Under the pieces are notes generated by a model. It did not search any database, was not told the DNA's origin, and saw only the letters and a list, made by a program, of their open reading frames with translations. Of a stretch of DNA of 19,915 bases, positions 6,952 to 14,199 are shown one piece after another. The DNA is from CAWDLX01 sp046728155 (lineage in GTDB: Bacteria; Actinomycetota; Actinomycetes; Mycobacteriales; Micromonosporaceae). Within the stretch, counting starts at the first letter, position 1. The number at the start of each line of letters is the position of its first letter. The position numbers were made by a program, and so were the translations under genes. The stretch lies in the NCBI GenBank assembly GCA_046728155.1, contig JBKPDY010000040.1:1-19915 (forward strand). The letters run 5' to 3'.

Positions 6952-8780
6952 TTCTTGTCGTCCTCGTCTACGACCTCGGCGTCGACGACGTCCTCACCGC
7001 CCGGAGTCGCGCCGGCGGAGGGACCCGTGCCGGCGCCCGCGCCCTCGCCGGTGCCGTAGAGCATCGTGCCGGCCTTCTGGGCGACCTGGGCCAGCTTCTC
7101 GTGCGCCGACCGGATGCGGTCGATGTCCGAGCCACCGAGAGCACCGCGCAGATCGGAAAGGGCCTCGTTGACCTCGTCCTTCGCGCTCTGCGGAAGCTTG
7201 TCGCCGCTCTCGGCCAGGAACTTCTCGGTCTGCCACTGCAACGCCTCGGCGAGGTTGCGGACCTCGGCGTCGGCCTTACGTTGGCGGTCCTCGTCGGCGT
7301 GCTCCTGCGCGTCGCGCATCATCCGCTCGATGTCTTCCTTCGGCAGGGCCGAGCCGCCGGTGATCGTCATCGACTGCTCCTTGCCGGTGCCCAGATCCTT
7401 GGCGGAGACGTGCACGATGCCGTTCGCGTCGATGTCGAAGGTGACCTCGACCTGCGGGACACCACGCGGCGCCGGTGGGATGCCGGTCAGCTCGAACGTG
7501 CCGAGCTTCTTGTTGTACGCAGCGATGTCGCGCTCGCCCTGGAATACCTGGATCAGCACGGACGGCTGGTTGTCATCGGCCGTCGTGAAGATCTCGGAGC
7601 GCTTGGTCGGGATGGTCGTGTTCCGCTCGATCAGCTTGGTGAAGATTCCACCCTTGGTCTCGATCCCCAGGCTGAGCGGGGTCACGTCGAGCAGCAGGAC
7701 ATCCTTGACCTCACCCTTGAGCACACCGGCCTGCAGGGCGGCGCCGACCGCGACGACCTCGTCCGGGTTCACGCCCTTGTTGGGCTCCTTGCCGGTCAGC
7801 TGCTTGACCAGATCGGAGACCGCTGGCATCCGCGTCGAGCCGCCGACGAGGATGACGTGATCAACGTCGCCGACGCGGATGTTGGCGTCCTTGATCGCGA
7901 GCTCGAAGGGCTTCTTGCACCGGTCGAGCAGGTCCTGTGTCATCCGCTGGAACTCGGCCCGGCTCAGCGTCACGTCCAGGTGCAGCGGCCCCGACGGCCC
8001 GGCGGTGATGTAGGGCAGGTTGATGCTGCTCGTGGTCGCGGCGGAGAGCTCGATCTTGGCCTTCTCTGCGGCCTCCTTCAGCCGCTGCATGGCCATCTTG
8101 TCCTGGCCCAGGTCGATGCCGTACTGACCGCGGAACGTCTTGATCAGGTGATCGATGATGCGCTCGTCCCAGTCGTCGCCACCGAGGTGGTTGTCGCCGT
8201 TGGTCGCCTTGACCTCGATCACGCCCTCGGCCAGCTCCAGCAGCGACACGTCGAACGTGCCACCGCCGAGGTCGAAGACGAGAATGGTCTGCTCCTTGGT
8301 GCCCTTGTCGAGCCCGTACGCCAGCGCCGCCGCGGTCGGCTCGTTGATGATCCGCAGGACGTTGAAGCCCGCGATCTCACCCGCCTCCTTGGTGGCCGTC
8401 CGCTGAGCGTCGTTGAAGTACGCCGGAACGGTGATGACCGCGTCCGCGATCGTCTCGCCGAGGTACGCCTCCGCGTCGCGCTTGAGCTTCATCAACACCC
8501 GCGCCGAGATTTCCTGCGGCGTGTAGCGCTTACCGTCGATATCGACGTGCCAGTTGGTACCCATCTCACGCTTGACCGAGCGGATGGTCCGATCGGGGTT
8601 GGTGACGGCCTGGCGCTTGGCCACCTCACCCACCAGCACCTCGCCGTTCTTGGCGAACGCGACGATCGACGGTGTGGTGCGCGACCCCTCGGCGTTCGCG
8701 ATGACGGTGGGCTCGCCGCCCTCGAGTACGCTGACTACCGAGTTCGTCGTGCCAAGGTCGATGCCGACCGCACGTGCCAT
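6948..8780 (-). CDS. dnaK: Hsp70 chaperone DnaK
   Basis: ATP-driven folding chaperone and co-repressor partner of HspR. The 610 residues start with MARAVGIDLGTTNS. The ATPase domain (to about 360) contains the phosphate-binding DLGTTNS, the Hsp70 signature FDLGGGTFDVSLLEL and VILVGGSTRMP. The linker region (VLLLDVTPLSLGIE), the beta substrate domain and the helical lid follow, and the tail ends in the acidic DVVDAEVVDEDDKK typical of the family. The start is ATG at 8780 with GGAGGA (8787-8792 on the opposite strand). A 75-codon upstream extension in frame is rejected because it runs through the promoter and HAIR sites. It is the first gene of the dnaK-grpE-dnaJ-hspR operon and overlaps grpE by 4 nt. 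Confidence 0.98.
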   Translation of the reverse strand: MARAVGIDLGTTNSVVSVLEGGEPTVIANAEGSRTTPSIVAFAKNGEVLVGEVAKRQAVTNPDRTIRSVKREMGTNWHVDIDGKRYTPQEISARVLMKLKRDAEAYLGETIADAVITVPAYFNDAQRTATKEAGEIAGFNVLRIINEPTAAALAYGLDKGTKEQTILVFDLGGGTFDVSLLELAEGVIEVKATNGDNHLGGDDWDERIIDHLIKTFRGQYGIDLGQDKMAMQRLKEAAEKAKIELSAATTSSINLPYITAGPSGPLHLDVTLSRAEFQRMTQDLLDRCKKPFELAIKDANIRVGDVDHVILVGGSTRMPAVSDLVKQLTGKEPNKGVNPDEVVAVGAALQAGVLKGEVKDVLLLDVTPLSLGIETKGGIFTKLIERNTTIPTKRSEIFTTADDNQPSVLIQVFQGERDIAAYNKKLGTFELTGIPPAPRGVPQVEVTFDIDANGIVHVSAKDLGTGKEQSMTITGGSALPKEDIERMMRDAQEHADEDRQRKADAEVRNLAEALQWQTEKFLAESGDKLPQSAKDEVNEALSDLRGALGGSDIDRIRSAHEKLAQVAQKAGTMLYGTGEGAGAGTGPSAGATPGGEDVVDAEVVDEDDKK

Positions 8781-8819
8781 GTTGTGTCCTCCACGTCTGT
8801 GACTGGTTGGCCCGGTCAA

Positions 8820-8840
8820 GTTGAGCGGACCCGACTCAAT
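8820..8840 (-). promoter_or_regulatory. HAIR operator 1 over the dnaK start site
   Basis: Plus-strand GTTGAGC-N7-ACTCAAT matches CTTGAGT-N7-ACTCAAG at 11 of 14 positions with exact spacing. It overlaps the proposed -10 (8838-8843) and the predicted transcription start near 8831, a position suited to direct repression by HspR. Confidence 0.8.
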
Positions 8841-8866
8841 GTTGCCACGCCAACCTTGAATGTCAA
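8838..8866 (-). promoter_or_regulatory. dnaK operon promoter
   Basis: On the minus strand a perfect TTGACA (8866-8861) is followed after exactly 17 bp by AACATT (8843-8838), a weak -10. This vegetative-type promoter gives a leader of about 50 nt before the dnaK ATG. It is bracketed by two HAIR elements, consistent with HspR-controlled transcription by the housekeeping polymerase. Confidence 0.6.
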
Positions 8867-8873
8867 AATCAGA

Positions 8874-8894
8874 CTTGAGTCCAACATACGCAAT
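8874..8894 (-). promoter_or_regulatory. HAIR operator 2 upstream of the dnaK -35
   Basis: Plus-strand CTTGAGT-N7-ACGCAAT has a perfect left half-site and 5 of 7 matches on the right, with the exact 7-bp spacer. It sits just upstream of the TTGACA -35. Its centre is 54 bp from that of HAIR 1, about five helical turns, so cooperative binding on one DNA face is possible. Confidence 0.7.
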
Positions 8895-9157
8895 CCGCCC
8901 GCGTGCAAGCAGGGGCACCCTACCGTCGCCCGGGCGCAATAAGGGCGGCCCTACTTTCGGTAACTTGGTGCGGTCGGAAGCCGCGAGCTGGGACATTCGC
9001 GACAAGACTGCTACTTCGGCACGGGTGGCGACCTCATCTTCAACCGCTCATCCCGGGGATGTGAGACTCAAACGACCCTTTCACCACCCGACGGGAGTCG
9101 ATCTCACAACGGCGCTCGGTGGCACCACAGAACCTCTGCGCTGGGCGGCGCTTGACG
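8895..9157. other. Intergenic region with clustered palindromes, no gene
   Basis: No coding frame is convincing here. Between the dnaK control region and the lipoprotein gene end there are a 10-bp palindrome CGCCCGGGCG (8927-8936) and an 11-bp AGGGC-G-GCCCT (8942-8952). Around them is a broken outer repeat: GCACC/TACCG (8915-8925) against CGGTA/GGTGC (8958-8971). This could end the transcript of the lipoprotein operon or reflect GC-rich chance. From 8972 to 9157 I see nothing distinct. Confidence 0.35.
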
Positions 9158-9736
9158 TCAACTACCGGCGACCACCATCAGCCGGGCATCGGTCTCGCTT
9201 CCATCACGGGCGCCGGCGATGCCGACGGTGGCCCCAACCCCGACGGCGCTCGGCTGGATCTTGGCATGGTCCTTGATCACCGTAAACGGGTTGCCGAAGG
9301 TCCAGGTCAGCGTGAAACCGTCCAGAGACTTCACGGTGACCGATGTGGCCGTGATCGAGGTCACTTGGCCCCGCTGCACGACGATGGTCTTGGTTCCGTC
9401 GTCGGTCTGCACCGTGGCCTCGCCGTGCTCCAGGCGCTTGCCGAACCCGAACCGGATCAGCCGGTGGCGCAGCCGACGAAGATCCGAGCCACCCCGGGTG
9501 CCCGGGGAGGCCGACGGTCCAGCCGTCACATCCTGCGGGGCGGCCAGCGTCAGGTCGTTCGTGCTGAAGCCGAGCGACTGCAGTGCCTGCGCGTCCCAGT
9601 CGAGGTCGGACGACCCGGTGTCGGTGCCGGCGGCCTGGTCACCGGCGAGACGCCCGCACGCAGCCAACCCGAGCGTCGCCACGACGGCGACCGCGGCGAT
9701 CGACAACAGCACCCGTGCCCGCGACGAACCAAGCAT
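9158..9736 (-). CDS. DUF5666-like lipoprotein downstream of a two-component system
   Basis: A 192-residue secreted lipoprotein. The N-terminus has Arg residues, a hydrophobic segment (about 9-25) and the lipobox LAAC with Cys27 as lipid anchor, followed by a polar Gly/Asp/Ser linker. The C-terminal 75 residues (GQVTSITATSVTVKSLDGFTLTW... and VGVGATVGIAGARDG) resemble the small beta repeat of DUF5666 proteins; function unknown. The ATG at 9736 is chosen over an in-frame ATG at 9763 because GGGAGG lies six bases before it and the signal peptide then begins normally. It follows the histidine kinase gene by 86 bp on the same strand, so it may be co-transcribed and could modulate or be controlled by that kinase. 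Confidence 0.85.
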   Translation of the reverse strand: MLGSSRARVLLSIAAVAVVATLGLAACGRLAGDQAAGTDTGSSDLDWDAQALQSLGFSTNDLTLAAPQDVTAGPSASPGTRGGSDLRRLRHRLIRFGFGKRLEHGEATVQTDDGTKTIVVQRGQVTSITATSVTVKSLDGFTLTWTFGNPFTVIKDHAKIQPSAVGVGATVGIAGARDGSETDARLMVVAGS

Positions 9737-9822
9737 CTTCAACCTCCCAGCAGTGGCGTGCATCCAGTCTTACCCCGATGGGCGATTCGCACATCAGCGC
9801 AGTGTTCGGGTCCGGTAAGGAT

Positions 9823-11280
9823 CTACAGGGGCACCCGTACAGTGAAACGCGCCCCGCCCTCGGCTGCGTGACCGGCCTGGATACGTCCGCCGAGGCGGGC
9901 GATCAACCGCGCCGCGAGCGCGAGGCCCATTCCGCTACCGACCTTACGGATGCCCTTGTACCGCTCGTAGAGCGCGCCTCGCTCGAACACGACCGCGAGG
10001 TCGTCGTCGGTGAAGCCCGGGCCGCCGTCGCGTACCTCGACAACGGCGAACGGAGGGCCTGCACCCGGGCGACCCACCGGCGGGGACTGGCCGGCCACCG
10101 GTAGTGCCAGGGTCGTGTCGTCGACACCGCCCGACCCTGACGGCCGGACGGCCAGAATGATCGGCGCGCCCATCGGAACCACCCGCAGCGCGTTCTCGAG
10201 CAGACCGTCCACGACCTGGCGCAAGCGGCCGGGATCCGTGCGGACGAAGACCGGCTGGCCGGGCAGTTCGGTACGCAGGTGGACGCCGACCGCCGCGCAG
10301 CGCCCGCTCCACGACTCGGCGGCCGCGCCGACCAGGGCGACGAGGTCGACCGGCATGATCTCCAGCGGGAAGTCGTCCGCCTCCAGGCGCGCGAGCACGA
10401 GCAGGTCCTCGATGAGCCGGTCGAGGTGCTCGGACTCGGCGAGCATGGTCTGACCGGCCCGCTGGGCGCCGTCGACGCCGACTACGCCGTCGGCCAGCGC
10501 TTCGGCGTACCCGCGGATCGTGGTCAGCGGCGTGCGAAGCTCGTGCGAGACGGACATGAGGAACGCGCGTTGCCGGTTCTCACTCGTGGCGAGTGCCGCC
10601 GCCAGATCGTTGAGAGCCGCGGATACGGCGGCCACCTCGACCGGCTCGTTGGTCGGCGCCCGGACCCCCCGCTCCCCGGCGGAGAGCCGCCGCGCCGTCG
10701 CCGCCAACAGCCGGAGCGGTCGTCCCAGCCGCCGCGCCAACAAGGCCCCCGCGGCGAGCGCCGCCAGCAGCCCGGCCACGAGCGCGATCCACACTCTATT
10801 GAGGACAGTCAGAGCGGCCACGGACGAGGCGGGCTGCAGCAGCACGATCCCGTCGCCGGGCCCGGCCGGGCGTCCCTCCACAAGCGACAGTCGCCCGTTG
10901 TAGACGATCCGTTGACTCACCGGGTTCCCGTCGGCGATCTGCCGGACGACGCGAGCCGGCAGACCTGGCTGGTCGGCCTTTCCGTCGCGGATCAGGACCG
11001 TCTGGACACCCTGGTCGCGCAGGGTCTGGGCGACGTTCTGCGCCCGCTGCACCGCCCGGGCCGCGGCCGCTGGCGTGTCCCGGCCCTCGATTGCGTTCGC
11101 GGCCACCCGCGCCTTCTCGGCAAGGACAACCCGAGCTTGGTTGTCGGCGGACCTGGCCACCAACGGCAACGCGACCGCGGCGGTGATCACCACCGCGATG
11201 ACCGCTACCAGGCACGTGGCCAGGATCGCCCTCGTGGTCAAGGTGGCTCTGATCCATCGCCGCCTCGCCGCCCGGATCAC
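9823..11280 (-). CDS. Two-component sensor histidine kinase
   Basis: Membrane sensor that autophosphorylates and signals to the response regulator encoded just upstream. The 485 residues contain TM1 (about 18-42), an extracytoplasmic sensor region (about 43-160), TM2 (about 161-184), a HAMP linker (about 182-235), the H box SVSHELRTPL with phospho-acceptor His246, the N box DGLLENALRVVP, the G1 box RDGGPGF and the G2 box GSGMGLALAARLIARLGG. All catalytic motifs appear intact. The HATPase domain has a Gly/Pro-rich stretch before G1 (GSGGVDD... GRPGAGPP), a possible loop insertion. The start is GTG at 11280, overlapping the regulator stop as GTGA, which implies coupling. The stimulus cannot be read from the sequence. 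Confidence 0.93.
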   Translation of the reverse strand: MIRAARRRWIRATLTTRAILATCLVAVIAVVITAAVALPLVARSADNQARVVLAEKARVAANAIEGRDTPAAAARAVQRAQNVAQTLRDQGVQTVLIRDGKADQPGLPARVVRQIADGNPVSQRIVYNGRLSLVEGRPAGPGDGIVLLQPASSVAALTVLNRVWIALVAGLLAALAAGALLARRLGRPLRLLAATARRLSAGERGVRAPTNEPVEVAAVSAALNDLAAALATSENRQRAFLMSVSHELRTPLTTIRGYAEALADGVVGVDGAQRAGQTMLAESEHLDRLIEDLLVLARLEADDFPLEIMPVDLVALVGAAAESWSGRCAAVGVHLRTELPGQPVFVRTDPGRLRQVVDGLLENALRVVPMGAPIILAVRPSGSGGVDDTTLALPVAGQSPPVGRPGAGPPFAVVEVRDGGPGFTDDDLAVVFERGALYERYKGIRKVGSGMGLALAARLIARLGGRIQAGHAAEGGARFTVRVPL

Positions 11281-11984
11281 CCGGCCACCTCGTCGGCCGT
11301 GTAGCCGACGCCGCGCACCGTACGGATCACGTCCCGGGCGAGTGAGCTGGCGTCGCCGAGCTTCCCCCGCACCTGGGCCACGTGGACGTCAACCGTCCTG
11401 GTGCCGGCATGGGCTGCGTACCCCCAGACCGAGCCGAGCAGCTCCTCGCGGGTGAAGACCCGCCCCGGCCGCTGCATAAGGTGGGCGAGCAGATCGAACT
11501 CGGTGGAGGTGAGGACGACCTCCACGCCATCAGCGTGTACCCGACGCCGGCCCGGGTCGAGAGTCACCACACCGACGCTGCGCGGCGACCCGGCGGCACC
11601 CGGGCCGGCACCCCGGCGCAGCACCGCCTTCACCCGGGCTACCAGCTCCCGCGGGCTGAACGGCTTCGTCACATAGTCGTCGGCGCCCAACTCCAGCCCG
11701 ACTACCCGATCGACCTCGTCGTCCCGGGCGGTCAGGAAGATCACCGGGGTCCAGTCCCCACTCTCCCGCAGCCGTCGGCAGATCTCGGTGCCGTCCATCC
11801 CGGGCAGGCCGATGTCCACGATGCATGCGACCGGACGGAGTTGTCGCGCCGCGGCGAGCCCCGCGGAGCCGTTCGACTCGATGTGGACACCGAACCCGTC
11901 CCGGCTCAGATAGAGCTTGACCAGGTCGGCGATGGACCGCTCGTCCTCAACCACGAGCACCAGACCACGGCCGTCACCCGCCAT
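11277..11984 (-). CDS. OmpR-family response regulator
   Basis: DNA-binding regulator phosphorylated by the adjacent kinase. The receiver domain (about 8-120) has the acidic pair Glu13/Asp14, phospho-acceptor Asp57 in VDIGLPGMDG, Thr85 and Lys107 in TKPFSP, so it is complete. A C-terminal winged helix (about 135-228) shows LTSTEFDLLAHLMQRPGRVFTREELLGSVWGY and the RTVDVHVAQVRGKLG recognition helix, followed by IRTVRGVGY. At 235 residues it has normal family length. The ATG at 11984 lacks a good SD. A CACTCT hexamer seven bases upstream might be a -10 giving a leaderless message. It heads a likely operon with the kinase and lipoprotein genes. Confidence 0.94.
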   Translation of the reverse strand: MAGDGRGLVLVVEDERSIADLVKLYLSRDGFGVHIESNGSAGLAAARQLRPVACIVDIGLPGMDGTEICRRLRESGDWTPVIFLTARDDEVDRVVGLELGADDYVTKPFSPRELVARVKAVLRRGAGPGAAGSPRSVGVVTLDPGRRRVHADGVEVVLTSTEFDLLAHLMQRPGRVFTREELLGSVWGYAAHAGTRTVDVHVAQVRGKLGDASSLARDVIRTVRGVGYTADEVAG

Positions 11985-12101
11985 GCCGCCAAGAGTGACA
12001 CGCGGTCGTCGCGGTCTGGATCAGGGAAACGTTCGAGGAGTGTACGAGGCGCATCTGGTCTCCTGCTCAGCCGTACCACACGGCGTGCCATCCTTCGTAG
12101 G

Positions 12102-12560
12102 GTGCGTATCCGCAACCCGAGCCCGTCCGAGAAGCCCGCGGCCGGTCCCGCACCGGCCTCCGTCCGGTTCCGGGTGCCGACCGGGGTCGTTGCGGCCAAG
12201 TTCGCGGTCGCGTCCGCGCTCGCCGTCCTGGCGGTGACCGTCGGGGAGCGCGAGCAGACCTTGGTCGGCCTGGTCACCGCGGCAGCTGTAGCCGTCTACG
12301 CGACCCGCGACGTGCTGGCACGGGAGCGGCTGACGGCTGACCGCGACGGAGTGGTGGCGGTGAGCGGGTATGCCGGTCATGCCCGACTGCCTTGGGTGGA
12401 CGTGGAGCGGATGACGGTCCATAGCCGGCTGAGGCTCGGCGCCCGGACCGAAACCCTCGAGCTGGACGCCGGCGAACACGTCTTCATATTCAGCCGGTAC
12501 GACCTCGGCGTCCCGCCGGAGGAGGCGTTGACCGCCCTGGAGGCCGTCCGCGACCGCTAA
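12102..12560 (+). CDS. Membrane-anchored PH-domain protein (bPH_6 type)
   Basis: A 152-residue protein with a Pro/Ala-rich N-terminus, two hydrophobic helices (about 28-47 and 52-68) and a small C-terminal beta-rich domain (VVAVSGYAGHARLPWVDVERMTVHSRLRLGARTETLELDAGEHVFIFSRYDLG...). This resembles the bacterial PH-like domain of actinobacterial Rv0010c-type proteins; function unknown. Start: GTG at 12102 is chosen because the hydrophobic N-terminus begins soon after it and the frame upstream crosses the response regulator gene on the opposite strand. The SD is weak (GTAGG). The stop overlaps tail-to-tail the stop of the rhomboid gene. PH protein, rhomboid and cyclophilin genes are also close together in other actinobacteria (family knowledge). 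Confidence 0.8.
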   Translation: MRIRNPSPSEKPAAGPAPASVRFRVPTGVVAAKFAVASALAVLAVTVGEREQTLVGLVTAAAVAVYATRDVLARERLTADRDGVVAVSGYAGHARLPWVDVERMTVHSRLRLGARTETLELDAGEHVFIFSRYDLGVPPEEALTALEAVRDR

Positions 12561-13516
12561 CCGGCCGGCGGGAGCGGGAGGCTGCTCAACGCCGACGTCT
12601 GGGCCACGATGGCTACGGCGTAGAGGAGGTACAGGCCGGCAACCGTGGCAATGGTCAATGCTGTCCGGTTTCGCTGCGGAGCGTACGCCATGACCGCCGC
12701 GACCATCGCTCCGGTGATGAGACCACCGGCGTGGGCGGCGAGCGAGATTCCGGGTGCGAACGAGAAGATGATGTTGACGACGAGTACGGGTACGAGGGTC
12801 GATGTGTCCAACTTCAGCCGGCGGAGGATGACGAACAGAGCGGCGAAGAGCCCGAAGACGGCGCCGGACGCGCCCGCGCTGAAAGACGAAGGAGTGAACA
12901 GGTAGCAGGCGACGCTGCCGCCGATTCCGGCCGTGAGATACAGCACCAGGTATCTGACCGGCCCCAGGGCGGACTCAAGGACGCGGCCGACGATCCACAG
13001 GGCCCACATGTTCGCCAACAGATGAATTGGTCCATAGTGGACGAACATGGACGTGACCAGACGGTAGTACTCACCATCGGAGACGCCGAACCGGAAGAAC
13101 ACGTGCGGATCGGTGCTCGGGGCCTTTCCGATCAGCGCGAGGTCAACGGTCAACGGGGTGCTTCCCCCGACCAGCCCGCCGAACGATCCGCCGAATGCGG
13201 CCTTCGGCGACGAGATGAGCGACGCCACCTCGACCAGGACGTTGATGATGACCAGTGAGATCGTCACCACACCGCGGGTGCCTGCCATCGTGCCGCCGAA
13301 CACGGTCCGCCGCTGGCGCTGGGTGCGCCGGCCCACCGACACGCACTCGGGGCACTGGAAGCCGACCGACGCGGCGTTCATACACTCCGGACAGATCGGC
13401 CGATCACACCGCGTGCATCGGACACCGGTCTCCCGCTTGGGGTGCCGGTAGCACACCTGCGCCAGCGGCTGTGGTCCGACCGGCTGTGGGGGGCCTGGCG
13501 GTGGGACCTGGGTCAT
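12557..13516 (-). CDS. Rhomboid-family intramembrane serine protease with zinc-binding N-terminus
   Basis: Cleaves transmembrane substrates within the bilayer; the substrate is unknown. Of 319 residues, about 1-20 are Pro/Gln-rich. Residues 22-58 carry paired metal-type ligands (Cys22, His25, Cys34, Cys37, Cys42, Cys45, Cys55, Cys58), resembling a B-box/zinc-ribbon module of many actinobacterial rhomboids. Hydrophobic segments follow from about 83 onward with HYGPIHLLANMWALW, nucleophile Ser217 in GASG, and His262 in AAHAGG; both catalytic residues are present. The ATG at 13516 has no SD, and TACGCT seven bases before it suggests a leaderless message from a promoter inside the 30-bp gap after the cyclophilin gene. 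It could also be read through from that gene. Confidence 0.93.
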   Translation of the reverse strand: MTQVPPPGPPQPVGPQPLAQVCYRHPKRETGVRCTRCDRPICPECMNAASVGFQCPECVSVGRRTQRQRRTVFGGTMAGTRGVVTISLVIINVLVEVASLISSPKAAFGGSFGGLVGGSTPLTVDLALIGKAPSTDPHVFFRFGVSDGEYYRLVTSMFVHYGPIHLLANMWALWIVGRVLESALGPVRYLVLYLTAGIGGSVACYLFTPSSFSAGASGAVFGLFAALFVILRRLKLDTSTLVPVLVVNIIFSFAPGISLAAHAGGLITGAMVAAVMAYAPQRNRTALTIATVAGLYLLYAVAIVAQTSALSSLPLPPAG

Positions 13517-13546
13517 GGCGGCAAGCGTAGCCGCTGGGCCGCCGCC

Positions 13547-14083
13547 TCAGCCGCGCTCGATCGTCACCCGCTCGATCACGATGTCCTGTACCGGCCGGTC
13601 GCTCGCCGTACGGGTCGTGGCGATCCGGTCGACCACCGAACGCGAATCCTGATCGGCCACCTCGCCGAAGATGGTGTGTTTGCGGTTGAGGTGCGGTGTG
13701 GCCGAAACGGTGATGAAGAACTGTGACCCGTTCGTACCGCTGCCGTCCGGCCGCTTGCCGGCGTTGGCCATGGCGAGCAGGTAGGGCCGGTCGAAGATCA
13801 GTTCTGGGTGGATCTCGTCGTTGAAGCTGTACCCCGGGCCGCCCCGGCCGCTGCCGGTGGGGTCGCCACCCTGGATCATGAAGTTGGCGATGACGCGGTG
13901 GAACGTGACGCCGTTGTAGTACGGCCCCGATCCGGGCGCTCCGGTGCGTGGATCTGTGTACGGCTGCGTGCCCTCGGCCAACCCGACGAAGTTGGCCACC
14001 GTCTTCGGCGCGTGGTTCGGGAAGAGCTCGACCCGGATCGGGCCGGCGCTGGTATGCAGCGTGGCAAAGATCGACTCGCCCAC
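13547..14083 (-). CDS. Cyclophilin-type peptidyl-prolyl isomerase
   Basis: Speeds cis-trans isomerisation of X-Pro bonds; probably cytoplasmic because no signal peptide is seen. The 178-residue single-domain protein shows GVTFHRVIANFMIQGGDPTGSG, with the catalytic Arg in FHRV, the GTNGSQFFIT core and HLNRKHTIFGEV. Start: GTG at 14083 with an AGAGGAG ribosome site is preferred over an in-frame ATG at 14122 whose extra residues (MAGLTCCRHRG) do not look like the family. The rhomboid gene follows after 30 bp. It corresponds to the PpiA-type gene near the replication origin in other actinobacteria, but origin proximity is not shown here. Confidence 0.94.
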   Translation of the reverse strand: MGESIFATLHTSAGPIRVELFPNHAPKTVANFVGLAEGTQPYTDPRTGAPGSGPYYNGVTFHRVIANFMIQGGDPTGSGRGGPGYSFNDEIHPELIFDRPYLLAMANAGKRPDGSGTNGSQFFITVSATPHLNRKHTIFGEVADQDSRSVVDRIATTRTASDRPVQDIVIERVTIERG

Positions 14084-14199
14084 GATGACTCCTCTGTGTC
14101 GACAACAGGTCAATCCTGCCATTCGTCCATTCCGGGTGTGCGGTGGTGCGGCGAGGTACAGGATTGGAGGGATACGAGAGGTCTACGGGAGGTGGAGTG

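Noticed and set aside
7101..8942. 613-codon plus-strand frame opposite dnaK
   Set aside because: A well-known kind of antisense frame in GC-rich dnaK genes; it runs through the promoter and HAIR sites and the product resembles no family.
8781..9005. 75-residue N-terminal extension of DnaK
   Set aside because: It would translate the promoter and both operators; the family N-terminus begins at MARAVGIDLGTTNS with a good SD.
11382..12101. Long upstream extension of the PH-domain protein
   Set aside because: It lies opposite the response regulator gene and reads as shadow sequence; the hydrophobic N-terminus begins just after the GTG at 12102.
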